From JBBRTJ01 sp038244535 (GTDB lineage Bacteria; Actinomycetota; Acidimicrobiia; Acidimicrobiales; Ilumatobacteraceae), in the NCBI GenBank assembly GCA_038244535.1, contig JBBRTJ010000004.1, positions 1 through 64,000 on the forward strand: a stretch of DNA of 64,000 nucleotides, written 5' to 3'. The position numbers and the translations under genes are program-made. The stretch's first letter is position 1. Each line of letters starts with the position of its first letter. The notes under the pieces were generated by a model that made no database searches, had not been told where the DNA came from, and saw only the letters and a program-made list of their open reading frames with translations. Shown here in pieces: positions 42,298-52,381 of the stretch.

Positions 42298-43085
42298 GCC
42301 CGAGCGACCCGATCATCAGCCTGCGGGGCGTGAGCAAGAGGTTCTCGACCCGCAGGGGCGAGGTGCACGCCCTCGACGGGATCGACCTCGACGTTGCGCG
42401 GGGCGAGCTCGTCAGCCTCATCGGTCCGAGTGGCTGCGGGAAGTCCACGCTGCTGCGCCTCGTCGGCGGTCTGCTCGATCCCGATGCCGGCACCGTGACC
42501 GTCGAGGGCGCACCGCCCAGGGCGGCGCGGGCCACGAAGCACTTCGGGTTCGTCCCCCAGACCCCGGCGCTCCTGCCCTGGCGAACCGTGCGGCGCAACG
42601 TCGCCCTGCTCAGCGAGGTCAACCGCACCGCGGGGGGCAAGGTTGCGCTCACCACCGAGGTCACGCACGCGTTGCTCGACGAGGTCGGGCTCGGCGAGTT
42701 CCTCGACGCCTACCCGCACGAGCTGTCCGGTGGCATGCAGCAGCGCGTCAGCCTCGTGCGGGCCTTCGCCCTCGGCGCGCCGATCCTGCTGATGGACGAG
42801 CCGTTCGCGGCACTCGACGAGATCACCCGGGCCGAGATGCGCTACCTGCTCCTGCGGCTGTGGGAAGGCACCGGGGCCACGACGCTGTTCGTCACCCACT
42901 CGATCGCCGAGGCCGTGCTGCTCTCCGATCGGGTGGTCGTGCTGGCGGCGCGGCCGGGCCGCATCCAGGTCGTCGAGGACGTCACGCTCCCCCGGCCACG
43001 GCACGAGGCGCAGGAGGACGGGCCCGAGTTCGTCGAGCAGGTCCGCCGCATTCGCCACGCGCTCCTCCAAGGACGGTCGGCGTGA
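42294..43085 (+). CDS. ABC transporter ATPase (SsuB/TauB/NMT1-type system)
   Basis: A 263-residue ATPase for an importer of the nitrate/sulfonate/taurine/thiamine-precursor class. Walker A GPSGCGKST, the Q-loop FVPQTPALLPWRTVRRNV, signature LSGGMQQRV, Walker B ILLMDEPFAALDE and the H-loop TLFVTHSIAEAVLLSDRV are all present. The GTG overlaps the HxlR stop, and its own stop overlaps the permease ATG by one base (TGATG). Substrate is set by the binding protein two genes on. Confidence 0.94.
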   Translation: MSPSDPIISLRGVSKRFSTRRGEVHALDGIDLDVARGELVSLIGPSGCGKSTLLRLVGGLLDPDAGTVTVEGAPPRAARATKHFGFVPQTPALLPWRTVRRNVALLSEVNRTAGGKVALTTEVTHALLDEVGLGEFLDAYPHELSGGMQQRVSLVRAFALGAPILLMDEPFAALDEITRAEMRYLLLRLWEGTGATTLFVTHSIAEAVLLSDRVVVLAARPGRIQVVEDVTLPRPRHEAQEDGPEFVEQVRRIRHALLQGRSA

Positions 43086-43852
43086 TGCCAGCTTCGACGC
43101 GGACATGGCTGGCGCCGGTGCTCGGCATTGCCGTCTTCCTCGGCGGCTGGCAGCTGACGGTGAGGGCCTTCGGGATCGAGCCGTACAAGCTGCCGGCACC
43201 GAGCGAGATCCTTGGCGAGCTCATCCGTGGTTGGCACGGGTACCTCGACGACGCCATCGTCACCGGTCGCGAGGCGTTCGCCGGGTTCGTCGTGGCGCTC
43301 GTGCTGGCGCTGGTCGTCGGCACGCTCATGGCCCACAGCCGCGGGCTCGAGCAGGCCGTCTACCCGGTGGCCGTCCTCGTGCAGGTCACCCCGATCATCG
43401 CCTACGCGCCCGCCGTCGTCATCTGGGTCGGGTTCGGCTTCCGCAGCATCGTGATGGTGGCCGCCATCATCTGCTTCGTCCCCTTGCTGTTCAACACCGT
43501 CACGGGGCTGCGCTCGATCGACCCGGCCACCCATGAGCTCCTGCAGTCGGTCGATGCCAGTCGACGCGAGGTGTTCTGGCACCTGCGACTGCCCCACGCC
43601 CTCCCCTACCTGTTCACGGCCGCGCGCATCTCAGTCGGCCTCGCCCTCATCGGGGCACTGCTGGCCGAGGGGTATGCGCTGGTGACCGACGGCCTGGGCG
43701 TGTCGATCCTGCGCAACGCCAACCGCAGCAACGTCGTCGAACTGTGGGCCGACATCTACGCGACCGGCCTCCTCGGCGCCGTCGGCATCGCCACCGTCTC
43801 GATCCTCGAGCGGGTCACCCTGCGCTGGAACCCCCGACTCACCGACGCCTGA
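43085..43852 (+). CDS. ABC transporter permease
   Basis: A 255-residue BPD-type permease with about six membrane helices (GIAVFLGGWQLTV, FVVALVLALVVGTLM, IIAYAPAVVIWVGFGF, VMVAAIICFVPLLF, ISVGLALIGALLAEG, TGLLGAVGIATVSIL). The EAA loop is SVDASRREVFWHLRLPHALP. One subunit presumably forms a homodimer. ATG 43085 overlaps the ATPase stop. Confidence 0.92.
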   Translation: MPASTRTWLAPVLGIAVFLGGWQLTVRAFGIEPYKLPAPSEILGELIRGWHGYLDDAIVTGREAFAGFVVALVLALVVGTLMAHSRGLEQAVYPVAVLVQVTPIIAYAPAVVIWVGFGFRSIVMVAAIICFVPLLFNTVTGLRSIDPATHELLQSVDASRREVFWHLRLPHALPYLFTAARISVGLALIGALLAEGYALVTDGLGVSILRNANRSNVVELWADIYATGLLGAVGIATVSILERVTLRWNPRLTDA

Positions 43853-43918
43853 TCCCCCGCCCACCCGCAACCAACCACCGACCACCACCGACCACCACCA
43901 AGTAACTGGAGCTCCCGG

Positions 43919-45100
43919 ATGACTCGTCCCCGACCACTGCCCACCGCCGTCGCCTTGGCGCTCGCCGGCTCGCTCGTCGCTGCCGCCTGCGGCAGCAGTT
44001 CGAAGGCCGGCAGCACGACGACGACTGCGGCGCCCGCCGCAGCCACGACCACAGCTGCCCCGGCGACCACGGTCGCCGCCGGCCCTGGCCAGGTGACGAC
44101 CGCGGGCATCCCCGCCGAGCGCTGCGCCGCCAACAAGGCCGCCGGCAAGATCACCTACCTGTCGGGCTTCGACTTCGCCGCGTCGGCATCGATCGTCGAG
44201 GTGATCGTGGCCAAGCAGAAGGGCTACTTCGACAAGATGTGCCTCGATGTCGACCTCAAGCCCAGCTTCTCGACCGCCAACTACCCGCTGATCGCATCGA
44301 ACCAGGCCCAGTTCGCCTCCGGCGGTTCATACAGCGAGCTCGCCGACAACTCCAAGAACGGCCAGAAGCTGGCGGCGGTCGCGATCGATGGCAAGACCGC
44401 GATCAACGCGCTCCTGGTGCGCGACGACGGCAAGGTCACGACCCCGGCCGACTTGAAGGGCAAGGTGATCGGCATCAAGGGCGCGATGCCGCCGGCCCTC
44501 GTCGCCATGCTGTTCAAGGCCGGCCTGGCTGAGGGCAAGGACTACAAGGAGGTCGCTCTGCAGGGCTTTGACCCCAAGGTCCACCTGCAGCAGCCCATCG
44601 ACGCGCTGCCCGTCTACAAGTCCAACGAGCCGGGCCAGCTCACCGCGGCTGGCATCGCCTACAAGCTCTTCGATCCCACCGCGGACGGCATCCCAGGCTC
44701 GTTCGGTGTCATCTACACGAGCCAGGACTTCATCGACAAGCACCCGACGGCCGCTGAGGACTTCGTGCGGGCATCGATGAAGGGGCTCGCCGACGCCATC
44801 GCCGACCCAGACGCCGCCGTCGACATGGCCGTGAAGCTCATCAACGCCAACGGCAACAAGAACTACCTGTCGATCGATGGCGAGCGCTTTCGCTGGAAGA
44901 TCGAGTCCAAGGTCGTGACTGACAGCACCCCGAAGGGTCAGTCGGTCGGCATCATCGACCCCGCGCTCCTGAGGGCCGAGGTCGCCGCCTACACCCAGGC
45001 TGGGGTGTTCAAGACCGAGCCCGCCACCGACGGCACCTGGTCGGACATCGCCAAGGCCGTGTACGGACCCGACGGCACCGTCATCTGGCCGGCGAGCTGA
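43919..45100 (+). CDS. Substrate-binding lipoprotein, NMT1/THI5-like
   Basis: A 393-residue lipoprotein: signal with lipobox VAAAC (lipid Cys24), a Thr/Ala-rich linker (about 30-60), then a two-lobe NMT1/THI5-like domain (ITYLSGFDFAASASIVEVIV, AKQKGYFDKMCLDVDLKPSF, LIASNQAQFASGGSYSELAD, TPADLKGKVIGIKGAMPPAL). Relatives bind pyrimidine precursors of thiamine, riboflavin, nitrate or sulfonates; which one cannot be told here. GGAG lies 8 bp before the ATG. The 66-bp gap after the permease holds short CACCGACCAC repeats and no riboswitch that I can see. Confidence 0.9.
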   Translation: MTRPRPLPTAVALALAGSLVAAACGSSSKAGSTTTTAAPAAATTTAAPATTVAAGPGQVTTAGIPAERCAANKAAGKITYLSGFDFAASASIVEVIVAKQKGYFDKMCLDVDLKPSFSTANYPLIASNQAQFASGGSYSELADNSKNGQKLAAVAIDGKTAINALLVRDDGKVTTPADLKGKVIGIKGAMPPALVAMLFKAGLAEGKDYKEVALQGFDPKVHLQQPIDALPVYKSNEPGQLTAAGIAYKLFDPTADGIPGSFGVIYTSQDFIDKHPTAAEDFVRASMKGLADAIADPDAAVDMAVKLINANGNKNYLSIDGERFRWKIESKVVTDSTPKGQSVGIIDPALLRAEVAAYTQAGVFKTEPATDGTWSDIAKAVYGPDGTVIWPAS

Positions 45101-45133
45101 CCTGTCCCCGGCCGGTGGCGGTCGAGCTGACCG

Positions 45134-46078
45134 TCACTGGCCGGTCGAGGCGCGGGCTGCCTCGACATCGTGCTTCAGCTGCACGATCAACGAATCGATG
45201 CCGTCGAACTTGCGCTCGCTGCGCAGGAACGACACGAACCGCACCTTGGCCCGCTCGCCGTAGAGGTCGCCCTCGAAGTCAAGGAGGTGCGCTTCGAGCA
45301 GCGAGTGGTCCGCATGTTCGTAGAACGTCGGCCGCCGGCCGAGGTTGATGGCGCAAGCATGCGTGCTGTCGTCGGACCGCTCGTACACGCCGGCGTACAC
45401 GCCATCGGCCGGCAGGCAGATGTGGTTCGGCACCTCGACGTTGGCGGTGGGGAACCCCAAGAGCCGGCCCCGCTGGTCGCCGGTCACGACGATGCCACGC
45501 GCCTCGAAGGGCCGGCTGAGGAGGCGGTTGGCCACGTCGACCTCGCCACCGGCCAGCGAGCGCCGGATCGCGGTGGACGACACCGGCTCGTCGACACCGT
45601 CGAGCCGGTCGACGAGCGGGAGCGGGACGACCTCGAAGCCGTGCACCGCGCCCAGCTCACGCAGGAGCGCAACGTTGCCCCGCCGCTGGTAGCCGAAGTG
45701 GAAGTCCTCACCCACCACCACGGCGCGGGTGCCGAGGCAGCCGACCAGCACCTCGTCGACGAAGGCCTCCGGCGCCTCGGCGGCGCGGGCCAGGTCGAAG
45801 TGGACCACGACCGTCGTGTCGACGCCCGTGGCGGCGAGCAGCTCGAGCTTCTGGTCGAGGTCGGTGAGCAACCGGGGAGCCGACTCGGGCCGGACCACCT
45901 CGGCCGGGTGCCGGTCGAAGGTGATGACCGCACTCTTGGCCCCCCGAGCGGCAGCCTCGCGACGAACCTCGGCTATGACCGCTTGGTGCCCGAGGTGCAC
46001 ACCGTCGTAGGCACCGATGGTCACCACGGTGCCCTCCGGCGGAGGCACCTGCCCGATGGTCTCGCGCAGCACCTGCAT
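45134..46078 (-). CDS. ribF: Bifunctional riboflavin kinase/FAD synthetase
   Basis: A 314-residue enzyme making FMN and FAD. The N-terminal adenylyltransferase domain has GAYDGVHLGHQAVI (nucleotidyltransferase HxGH-like site), TFDRHPAEVV and SSTAIRRSLAGG. The C-terminal kinase domain has GDQRGRLLGFPTANVEV and GVYAGVYERSDD, then INLGRRPTF and LEAHLLDFEGDLYGERAKVR with the catalytic Glu. It follows truB by 10 bp in the infB-rbfA-truB-ribF operon. Confidence 0.96.
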   Translation of the reverse strand: MQVLRETIGQVPPPEGTVVTIGAYDGVHLGHQAVIAEVRREAAARGAKSAVITFDRHPAEVVRPESAPRLLTDLDQKLELLAATGVDTTVVVHFDLARAAEAPEAFVDEVLVGCLGTRAVVVGEDFHFGYQRRGNVALLRELGAVHGFEVVPLPLVDRLDGVDEPVSSTAIRRSLAGGEVDVANRLLSRPFEARGIVVTGDQRGRLLGFPTANVEVPNHICLPADGVYAGVYERSDDSTHACAINLGRRPTFYEHADHSLLEAHLLDFEGDLYGERAKVRFVSFLRSERKFDGIDSLIVQLKHDVEAARASTGQ

Positions 46079-46088
46079 GGACGCGACG

Positions 46089-46973
46089 CTACTGGCCGTC
46101 GTCGCCCGCCAAGACGACCGCCGGCTTGGCCCGGCCCTCGCCGTGAGGCTCGTAGACGGCCAGCAACTCGTTCTGCCCGTCGAGCACCGCCCACGGAGGC
46201 GACCCGGGGAACGCGGGAAGCACCTTGCCGTGACGGACGGCGGCTGCCGCCTCGGGGCCCAGGACGATGGTGGTCAGATCGCGCAGCGCCTCCCACGGGG
46301 GACGCACCACGATGGCATCGATCGGACTGGCCTCGGCCGCCGTGAACGATCCGATCGCAGTCCGGCGCAGGTTCCGAAGGTGGGCGCCACCGCCGAGGAG
46401 CCGCCCGAGATCGGCGGCCAACGTTCGCACGTAGGTGCCCGACGAGCAGTCGACCTCGATGCGCAGCACCGACGGATCATCGGTGGCCTCGATGTCGAAG
46501 CGGTGCACGGTCACCGGTCGGGGTGCCCGTTCGACCTCGATGCCGGCCCGGGCCAGCTCGTGCAGCCGCTTCCCTCCGACCTGGACGGCCGACACCATGG
46601 GCGGCACCTGCTCGATGGCGCCAGTGAGCGATCGTGCCGCCGATCGGGCCTGGTCGACGGTCACGGCAGTCATGTCGTAGGTGGCGGTAACCGCTCCCGA
46701 TGCGTCCAGGGTGGAGGTCTCGACGCCGAGCACCACCTCGCCGGCGTAGCTCTTGCCGAGCGCGGTCAGGAACCGCAGGATCCGGGTGAGCGAGCCGATG
46801 CCCAGCAGCAGCACACCGGTGGCATCGGGGTCGAGCGTGCCCGAGTGGCCGATCCGGCGCTCGCCGAGCTGGCGGCGAGCCCGGTCGACGACGTCGTGGG
46901 AGGTCATGCCAGCGGGCTTGTCGACGACGGCGAAGCCGTGCAGCTTCGGAGGCCTTCGCTTAGCGATCGTCAT
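46089..46973 (-). CDS. truB: tRNA pseudouridine-55 synthase
   Basis: A 294-residue pseudouridine synthase acting on U55 of tRNA. Catalytic Asp48 is in HSGTLDPDATGVLL, with GFAVVDKPAGMTSHDVV before it and the later KSYAGEVVLGVETSTLDA, PPMVSAVQVGGKRLHELARA and RIEVDCSSGTYVRTLAADLG blocks. ATG 46973 is chosen; an upstream TTG at 47006 would lengthen the overlap with rbfA from 14 to 47 bp. Confidence 0.95.
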   Translation of the reverse strand: MTIAKRRPPKLHGFAVVDKPAGMTSHDVVDRARRQLGERRIGHSGTLDPDATGVLLLGIGSLTRILRFLTALGKSYAGEVVLGVETSTLDASGAVTATYDMTAVTVDQARSAARSLTGAIEQVPPMVSAVQVGGKRLHELARAGIEVERAPRPVTVHRFDIEATDDPSVLRIEVDCSSGTYVRTLAADLGRLLGGGAHLRNLRRTAIGSFTAAEASPIDAIVVRPPWEALRDLTTIVLGPEAAAAVRHGKVLPAFPGSPPWAVLDGQNELLAVYEPHGEGRAKPAVVLAGDDGQ

Positions 46974-47439
46974 CACCTTCGTCGCCACGCTCGGCCTGGT
47001 CGTCAACCACTTCAGGCACCTCCGCGTGAGCCTTCGCTCCAGCGTCGTCGTCGCTCGTCGTGACCGGAGGCAGCGAGCGCAGGATCCCCTCGATGCGATC
47101 AGCGGAGCGGATCACCTCGTCGGGTCGAAACACCAACAGGGGCGTCCGCCGGGCTCGCACCTGGCGGCCGATAGCGGCCTGCAGACGCACCCGGTGCTGC
47201 CCGAGCGCCTCGAGCACGATGGCATCGGCAGCCTCCCCGCCGAGCGAGTCGACGTACACGACTGCCCGCTGCAGCTCACGGTCGACCTCGACCTGGGTCA
47301 CGGCGACCTGCTCGAGCCGCTCGTCCCCGATCCGCTCGAGCTCGTCGGCGATGACCTCGCGCAGCAACTGGTTCATGCGTGCCGGGCGCGGCACCTGGTG
47401 CGGCGAGGCCGCTTGGCGGGGGCGCTTCGGGCGAGTCAC
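46960..47439 (-). CDS. rbfA: Ribosome-binding factor A
   Basis: A 159-residue 30S maturation factor. The KH-like domain runs from MNQLLREVIADELERIGDER through VAVTQVEVDRELQRAVVYVD to HRVRLQAAIGRQVRARRTPL and LVFRPDEVIRSADRIEGIL. The first 20 residues are basic and disordered, and the last 30 are acidic (DDQAERGDEGDDDR). GTG 47439 overlaps the ylxP stop (GTGA), which fixes the start. Confidence 0.93.
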   Translation of the reverse strand: MTRPKRPRQAASPHQVPRPARMNQLLREVIADELERIGDERLEQVAVTQVEVDRELQRAVVYVDSLGGEAADAIVLEALGQHRVRLQAAIGRQVRARRTPLLVFRPDEVIRSADRIEGILRSLPPVTTSDDDAGAKAHAEVPEVVDDQAERGDEGDDDR

Positions 47440-47720
47440 TCGAGCCACCGTCGTTCCATGGCGAGCACCTCGACCTCGGGATGGGACCACACGAATCGCT
47501 CCACCTCGTCGATCACGTCCTGGCAGTGGCGGGCTTGGGCGCCGACCACCGCGAACCCGAGCCCCGCCCGCTGCAGCAAGTCGTGGTGGGCGACCTCAGC
47601 GGCGGCCACGCCGAAGCGCTGGCGACCACCGTCGAGGATGGCCTTGACCGGTCGCCGCTTCTCCTTGAGCGAATGAGAGGTCGGGACGTGCAGATCCACC
47701 TCGAGGGCGAGGACGAACAT
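47436..47720 (-). CDS. ylxP: DUF503 (YlxP-like) protein
   Basis: A 94-residue protein of the DUF503 family, found between infB and rbfA in many Gram-positives; role not settled. The family start FVLALEVDLHVPTSHSLKEK is present, followed by RRPVKAILDGGRQRFGVAAA and QRAGLGFAVVGAQARHCQDV. ATG 47720, 20 bp after infB; stop overlaps rbfA. Confidence 0.92.
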   Translation of the reverse strand: MFVLALEVDLHVPTSHSLKEKRRPVKAILDGGRQRFGVAAAEVAHHDLLQRAGLGFAVVGAQARHCQDVIDEVERFVWSHPEVEVLAMERRWLE

Positions 47721-47740
47721 CGTGGCGCTCGATCCACCGC

Positions 47741-50700
47741 TCAGGTGCGGGGGATCTCCCGCTCCTCGAAGGTCTCGATGATGTCGCCGGACTTGAGGTC
47801 CTGGAAGTCCGACAAGCCGATGCCGCACTCGAAGCCCTCACGGACCTCACGGGCGTCGTCCTTGAATCGCTTGAGCGACTGGATGGAACCGTTCCAGATG
47901 ATCACGCCCTCGCGCAGGAAGCGCACCTTGGTGCCACGAGAGATGACGCCATGGCGGACGTAGCAGCCGGCGATGGCCCCGACCTTGGGAACCCGGAACA
48001 CCTCGCGGACCTCGGCCTCGCCCGTGACGATCTCCTCGAACTCCGGCTTGAGGAGGCCGACCATGGCACTCTCGATGTCTTCGAGGATCTGGTAGATGAT
48101 CTCGTAGGTCCGGACCTCGACGTCTTCGGCATCGGCCAGCTCGCGAGCCTTGCGGTCGGGCCGGACGTTGAAGCCGATGATGGTGGCGTTGGTGGTCGCC
48201 GCGAGCGTGATGTCGTTCTCGGTGATGCCACCGACGGCCCGGTGGACGAACGCCAGCTTGACCTCGTCACGCTCGAGCTTTCGGAGGCTCTCGGTGAGCG
48301 CCTCGAGCGAGCCCTGCACATCGGCCTTGAGCACCAGGTTGAGCGTGGCTGTCTCGCCCTTTTGGATCTGGTCGAAGATGTCTTCGAGCTTCACACCGCG
48401 GGCCACGCGGGCGTCGCCGCGCTGGGCCTTCAGGCGGAGCCGCTGCTCGCGTGCCTCGGCCACGGTCTTGGCGGTCTTCAGGTCCGGGGCCGCCCGGAAC
48501 TCGTCGCCCGCTCCGGGCACGATCGACAACCCGAGCACCTGCACCGGTGTAGATGGACCGGCTTCCTTGATCTGCTCGCCACGATCGTTGATGAGGGCTC
48601 GGACCGAACCCCACGCCGCGCCTGCCACGATCGGGTCGCCGACCTTCAGCGTGCCCTTGTCGACCAGAACCGTCGCCACCGGGCCCCGACCGACGTCGAG
48701 GTTGGCCTCGAGCACGATGCCCTTGGCCCGACCCTCGGGGTTGGCGGTGAGCTCTTCGAGCTCGGACACCACGAGGAGCTGCTCGAGCAGGTCGTCGACG
48801 CCCAGGTTCTGCAGCGCCGACATCTCGACCATGATCGTGTCGCCGCCCCACTGCTCGGGGACGAGCTCGTACTCAGAGAGCTGCTGCATGACGCGCTGGG
48901 GGTCGGCGTTGTCGCGGTCGATCTTGTTGACCGCCACCACGATCGGCACCTCGGCCGCCTTGGCGTGGTTGATGGCCTCGATGGTCTGGGGCATCACACC
49001 GTCGTCGGCCGCCACCACGAGGACCACGATGTCGGTGACATCGGCACCACGGGCCCGCATCTTGGTGAAGGCCTCGTGGCCGGGGGTGTCGATGAAGGTG
49101 ATCTGATGGCCGTCCTTGTTCACCTGGTAGGCACCGATGTGCTGGGTGATGCCTCCAGCCTCACCGGCAACCACGTTCGTGGACCGGATCCGGTCGAGCA
49201 ACAGGGTCTTGCCGTGGTCGACGTGGCCCATGACGGTGATGACCGGTGGCCGGGTCTGCTGCGCGTCGGGATCGTCGTCGTCGGCGTCGTTGAACAGCGC
49301 CTGCAGCTCGAGCTCCTGCTGCTGGCCCGGTTCGACGAGGAGCAGTTCGGCGCCGAGCTCGAGCCCGAACAGCTCCATCTGGTCGTCGGTGAGGGCCATG
49401 GTGGCCGTGACCATCTCGCCGTGCTGCAACAGGAAGCGCACGACGTCGACGGCGGAGCGGTTGAGCTTCGGCCCCAGCTCCTGAGCCGACGAACCGCGTT
49501 CGATGACGATCGTGCCCTCGGGCACCGGTGCACCGGACGGCAGGTACGAGGTGGACAGCTGCGGCTGCAGCTCGTCGGAGTTGCGGCGACGCCGGCCTCC
49601 GGACCGCTTGCGGGGCGCACGACGCTGGGAGTTGGGACGGCCAGGACCGCCGGGGCCACCACCGGGACCACCGGGGCGGCCGGGAGCACCACCGGGACCG
49701 CCACCAGGACGGGCACCGAAGGCCCCACCCGGAGCACCGGGCCGACCAGCGCCGGCGCCAGCCGGGCGCGGGCCGAAGCCGCCGGGGCGAGGACCGCCAG
49801 GACCACCAGGGCCACCCGGACCCGAGGGGCGGGCACCGGGGCCGCCAGGGCGACCCGTCGTGAATCCACCGGTGCGGCTCTGGGCCGGGCCACCGGCGCG
49901 CATGCCGGGCCGGGCGCCGCCACCGGGCGGCGGCGGGATCGGCTTGCCGGTCGGCGAGAGAGGACGGCCCGGGGGCGGCGGGATGGGCCTGCCGGTGGGC
50001 GACGTCGGCCGAGGCGGCGAACCCGGGGGACGCACAGGCGGAGGGCCGGACGGACGCGCTGAAGTTGCCACCTGCGCCTCACCGCTGGCAGCCGGGGCAC
50101 TGGGTTCGACCGCCGCGGTCGCGGCGGCGGCCGGCGCCACAGGAGCCACGGGGACCACAGGAGCGGCAGGGACCGGGGCAGACGACGGGGCCGGGGCGGG
50201 AGCGACGCTGGCCGGCGGGGCCGGGGCGCTGCTCGCCGGAGGCGCGGGGCGAGCGGGCGGGGGGCCGGCCGGGCGAACGGGCGGGTACCCCGGCGGACGG
50301 GCCGGCGATGACGCGGGCCTGGCCGCCACAGGCGGACGCGGTGGTGCCGGCGGAGCGGCCGGACGGGACACGTCGGCCTCGACGTGACGGCTGCTGCTGA
50401 TGACCCGATGCTCGGCCTCGGGTGCTGCCGGTGCGGCCTCGACGGCGATCACCGGTACGGAGGCAGCAGCAGGAGCGGGCACCGCGGCAGCCGGGGCAAC
50501 CACCGGAGCGGGAGCAGGCGCGGGCGTGGGTACTGGGACAGCGGCGGGTACCACGGCGGCCGGAACGGCCGCTGCAGCGGCCGGCTCGGCGGCAACGGGC
50601 GCGGCGCCAGTCGCCTTGCCCTTGGTCACCTTGACCGGCTTGGGCTCCTCGGGCTGCTCGGCGCGGACCAGTCCGTCACGATGGGCCTTGCGGCGAACAC

Positions 50701-50836
50701 GATCGGCCTGCGCGTCCTCAATGCTGGACGAATGGCTCTTGACACCGATCCCGAGATCGATGGAGAGGTCGAGGGCCTCTTTGTTGGTGAGGCCGAGCTC
50801 GCGTGCGAGCTCATGGACCCGGATCTTTGGTGCCAC
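47741..50836 (-). CDS. infB: Translation initiation factor IF-2
   Basis: A 1031-residue GTPase that places initiator tRNA on the ribosome. An IF2N domain opens the protein ([20 protein letters not shown]). A very long low-complexity region follows (about 60-400), first Ala/Pro-rich, then Gly/Pro/Arg-rich (repeated RPGG and PGGPG), then a second IF2N-like segment. G motifs: GHVDHGKT at about 540, DTPGHEAF at about 579 and NKID. Domains II to IV follow. GTG 50836 with a distant AAAGG. The disordered part is about a third of the protein. Confidence 0.97.
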   Translation of the reverse strand: MAPKIRVHELARELGLTNKEALDLSIDLGIGVKSHSSSIEDAQADRVRRKAHRDGLVRAEQPEEPKPVKVTKGKATGAAPVAAEPAAAAAVPAAVVPAAVPVPTPAPAPAPVVAPAAAVPAPAAASVPVIAVEAAPAAPEAEHRVISSSRHVEADVSRPAAPPAPPRPPVAARPASSPARPPGYPPVRPAGPPPARPAPPASSAPAPPASVAPAPAPSSAPVPAAPVVPVAPVAPAAAATAAVEPSAPAASGEAQVATSARPSGPPPVRPPGSPPRPTSPTGRPIPPPPGRPLSPTGKPIPPPPGGGARPGMRAGGPAQSRTGGFTTGRPGGPGARPSGPGGPGGPGGPRPGGFGPRPAGAGAGRPGAPGGAFGARPGGGPGGAPGRPGGPGGGPGGPGRPNSQRRAPRKRSGGRRRRNSDELQPQLSTSYLPSGAPVPEGTIVIERGSSAQELGPKLNRSAVDVVRFLLQHGEMVTATMALTDDQMELFGLELGAELLLVEPGQQQELELQALFNDADDDDPDAQQTRPPVITVMGHVDHGKTLLLDRIRSTNVVAGEAGGITQHIGAYQVNKDGHQITFIDTPGHEAFTKMRARGADVTDIVVLVVAADDGVMPQTIEAINHAKAAEVPIVVAVNKIDRDNADPQRVMQQLSEYELVPEQWGGDTIMVEMSALQNLGVDDLLEQLLVVSELEELTANPEGRAKGIVLEANLDVGRGPVATVLVDKGTLKVGDPIVAGAAWGSVRALINDRGEQIKEAGPSTPVQVLGLSIVPGAGDEFRAAPDLKTAKTVAEAREQRLRLKAQRGDARVARGVKLEDIFDQIQKGETATLNLVLKADVQGSLEALTESLRKLERDEVKLAFVHRAVGGITENDITLAATTNATIIGFNVRPDRKARELADAEDVEVRTYEIIYQILEDIESAMVGLLKPEFEEIVTGEAEVREVFRVPKVGAIAGCYVRHGVISRGTKVRFLREGVIIWNGSIQSLKRFKDDAREVREGFECGIGLSDFQDLKSGDIIETFEEREIPRT

Positions 50837-50844
50837 GTGCGCGT

Positions 50845-51225
50845 TCAGCCTTTCGTACCCATGGGGCTGTCGTCGAGCGCTCGCTCGGCAACAGCTAAGT
50901 CTCTCACGTCCTGGGCGGATTCCGCCCCTCCCCCTGCGACAAGCCGCAGGAGCCGCTCACGATCGACCGTCACGGGCCGGCGGAGGCCCCGGTCGAACCC
51001 GCGGCGGCGCAGCGCCAGTTCGGCGCACGCCGGCGAAGCCGGGCAGAGCCACACGCCACGCCCGGGGGCGGTGCGACTGACCACCAGCTCGTCATCGGCC
51101 AGCACGAGCCTGATCAGCTCGACCTGGCCGGCGCGTCGCCGGCACCCCACACAGGTGCGGATCGGCCCTGGGGCCGCCGCGTCAGGCCCCGGCGTCAGCG
51201 ACCTCGGTCGCCGGGACGTCGGCAC
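50845..51225 (-). CDS. ylxR: YlxR (DUF448) RNA-binding protein
   Basis: A 126-residue frame with the YlxR fold at about 22-95: IRTCVGCRRRAGQVELIRLV, then SRTAPGRGVWLCPASPACAE. The CVGCR and GRGVWLCP motifs are diagnostic. It lies between nusA and infB as usual. GTG 51225 overlaps nusA by 44 bp; the true start may be later, as the first 20 residues are not part of the fold. Confidence 0.88.
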   Translation of the reverse strand: MPTSRRPRSLTPGPDAAAPGPIRTCVGCRRRAGQVELIRLVLADDELVVSRTAPGRGVWLCPASPACAELALRRRGFDRGLRRPVTVDRERLLRLVAGGGAESAQDVRDLAVAERALDDSPMGTKG

Positions 51226-52381
51226 TGGCGGGCGCGGCGTCGTTGGTCGCCTCGACCACCGCCTCGCCGTCGTGCTCCCAGGCGTCAGCCGTCACGGCTG
51301 CCCCACCTTCGGCCGGGTGCCACTCCATCTCGCCCGTGACGTCGTTCTGCACCCACTGGCCCTCGGCCCACTCGACGTCGTCGCCGCCCGTGCCGTAGGC
51401 CTCTTCGTCGGCCAGTTGGGTCTCGCTCTTGATGTCGACGCGCCATCCGGTGAGGCGAGCGGCGAGGCGGGCGTTCTGCCCCTCCTTGCCGATGGCGAGC
51501 GACAGCTGGTAGTCGGGGACGATGACCTCGGCGGTGCCGGTGTCCTCGTGGATGCGGACCTCTTTGACCTTGGCGGGCGAAAGGGCCTTGGCCACGAAGT
51601 CGGCCGGGTCCTCGCTGAACGGCACGATGTCGATCTTCTCGCCCCGGAGCTCGTTGACGACCATGCGCACCCGGGCACCCCGGGCGCCGACGCACGCACC
51701 GACCGGGTCGACGTTGTGGTCGTTGGACCAGACCGCGATCTTCGTGCGATGGCCTGGCTCGCGAGCGCAGGCCTTGATCTCGACGACGCCGTCCGCGATC
51801 TCGGGCACCTCGAGCTCGAACAGGCGCTTGATGAGGCCGGGGTGGGTGCGGCTCACGACGATCTGCGGGCCCTTTGACGTGCGGCGCACCTCGACGATGT
51901 AGGCCTTGAGGCGCGCGTTGGGCTCCGGGCGCTCGTAGGGCACCTGCTCGGCCTGGGGCAGCAGAGCCTCGACCTTGCCGAGATCGAGCAGCGTGTAGCG
52001 GCTGTCGGACTGCTGGATGATGCCGGTGACGATGTCGCCCTCGCGGTTGGCGTACTCCTCGAACTTGCGCTCGCGCTCGGCCTCGCGGATGCGCTGGTTC
52101 ATCACTTGGCGGAAGGTCTGCGCGGCGATGCGGCCGAGGTCGCTCGGCGTGTCGTCACGGGCGTTGACCCAGTTGCCGTCCTCATCGATGTCGTAGGCCA
52201 CGATGCGGATGTCCATCGTGTCCGCGTCGATCTGCACCTCGGCCTCGTCGGCCGCATCAGGCCTCCGCTTGTAGGCCGATACCAAGGCGTCGGCCAGCAC
52301 CTGGAGCAGGGTCTCGACGGAGATGCCCTTCTCGGTGGCGAGCAGCCTGACGGCCTCGGCCATGTCGATGTTGCTGCTCAT
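51182..52381 (-). CDS. nusA: Transcription termination/antitermination factor NusA
   Basis: A 399-residue NusA: N-terminal RNAP-binding domain (1-125), S1 domain (about 130-200: [20 protein letters not shown]), and two KH domains (about 205-340: [20 protein letters not shown] and [20 protein letters not shown]). The C-terminal 60 residues are acidic, and the E. coli-type AR repeats are absent, as in other Gram-positives. ATG 52381 overlaps the rimP stop (ATGA). Confidence 0.96.
   Translation of the reverse strand: MSSNIDMAEAVRLLATEKGISVETLLQVLADALVSAYKRRPDAADEAEVQIDADTMDIRIVAYDIDEDGNWVNARDDTPSDLGRIAAQTFRQVMNQRIREAERERKFEEYANREGDIVTGIIQQSDSRYTLLDLGKVEALLPQAEQVPYERPEPNARLKAYIVEVRRTSKGPQIVVSRTHPGLIKRLFELEVPEIADGVVEIKACAREPGHRTKIAVWSNDHNVDPVGACVGARGARVRMVVNELRGEKIDIVPFSEDPADFVAKALSPAKVKEVRIHEDTGTAEVIVPDYQLSLAIGKEGQNARLAARLTGWRVDIKSETQLADEEAYGTGGDDVEWAEGQWVQNDVTGEMEWHPAEGGAAVTADAWEHDGEAVVEATNDAAPASADVPATEVADAGA

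Noticed and set aside
43853..43918. Riboswitch before the NMT1-like binding protein
   Set aside because: The gap is only 66 bp, with short CACCGACCAC repeats and no TPP or FMN consensus.
47951..50062. Rightward open frame of about 700 codons
   Set aside because: Antisense to infB, whose motifs are unmistakable.
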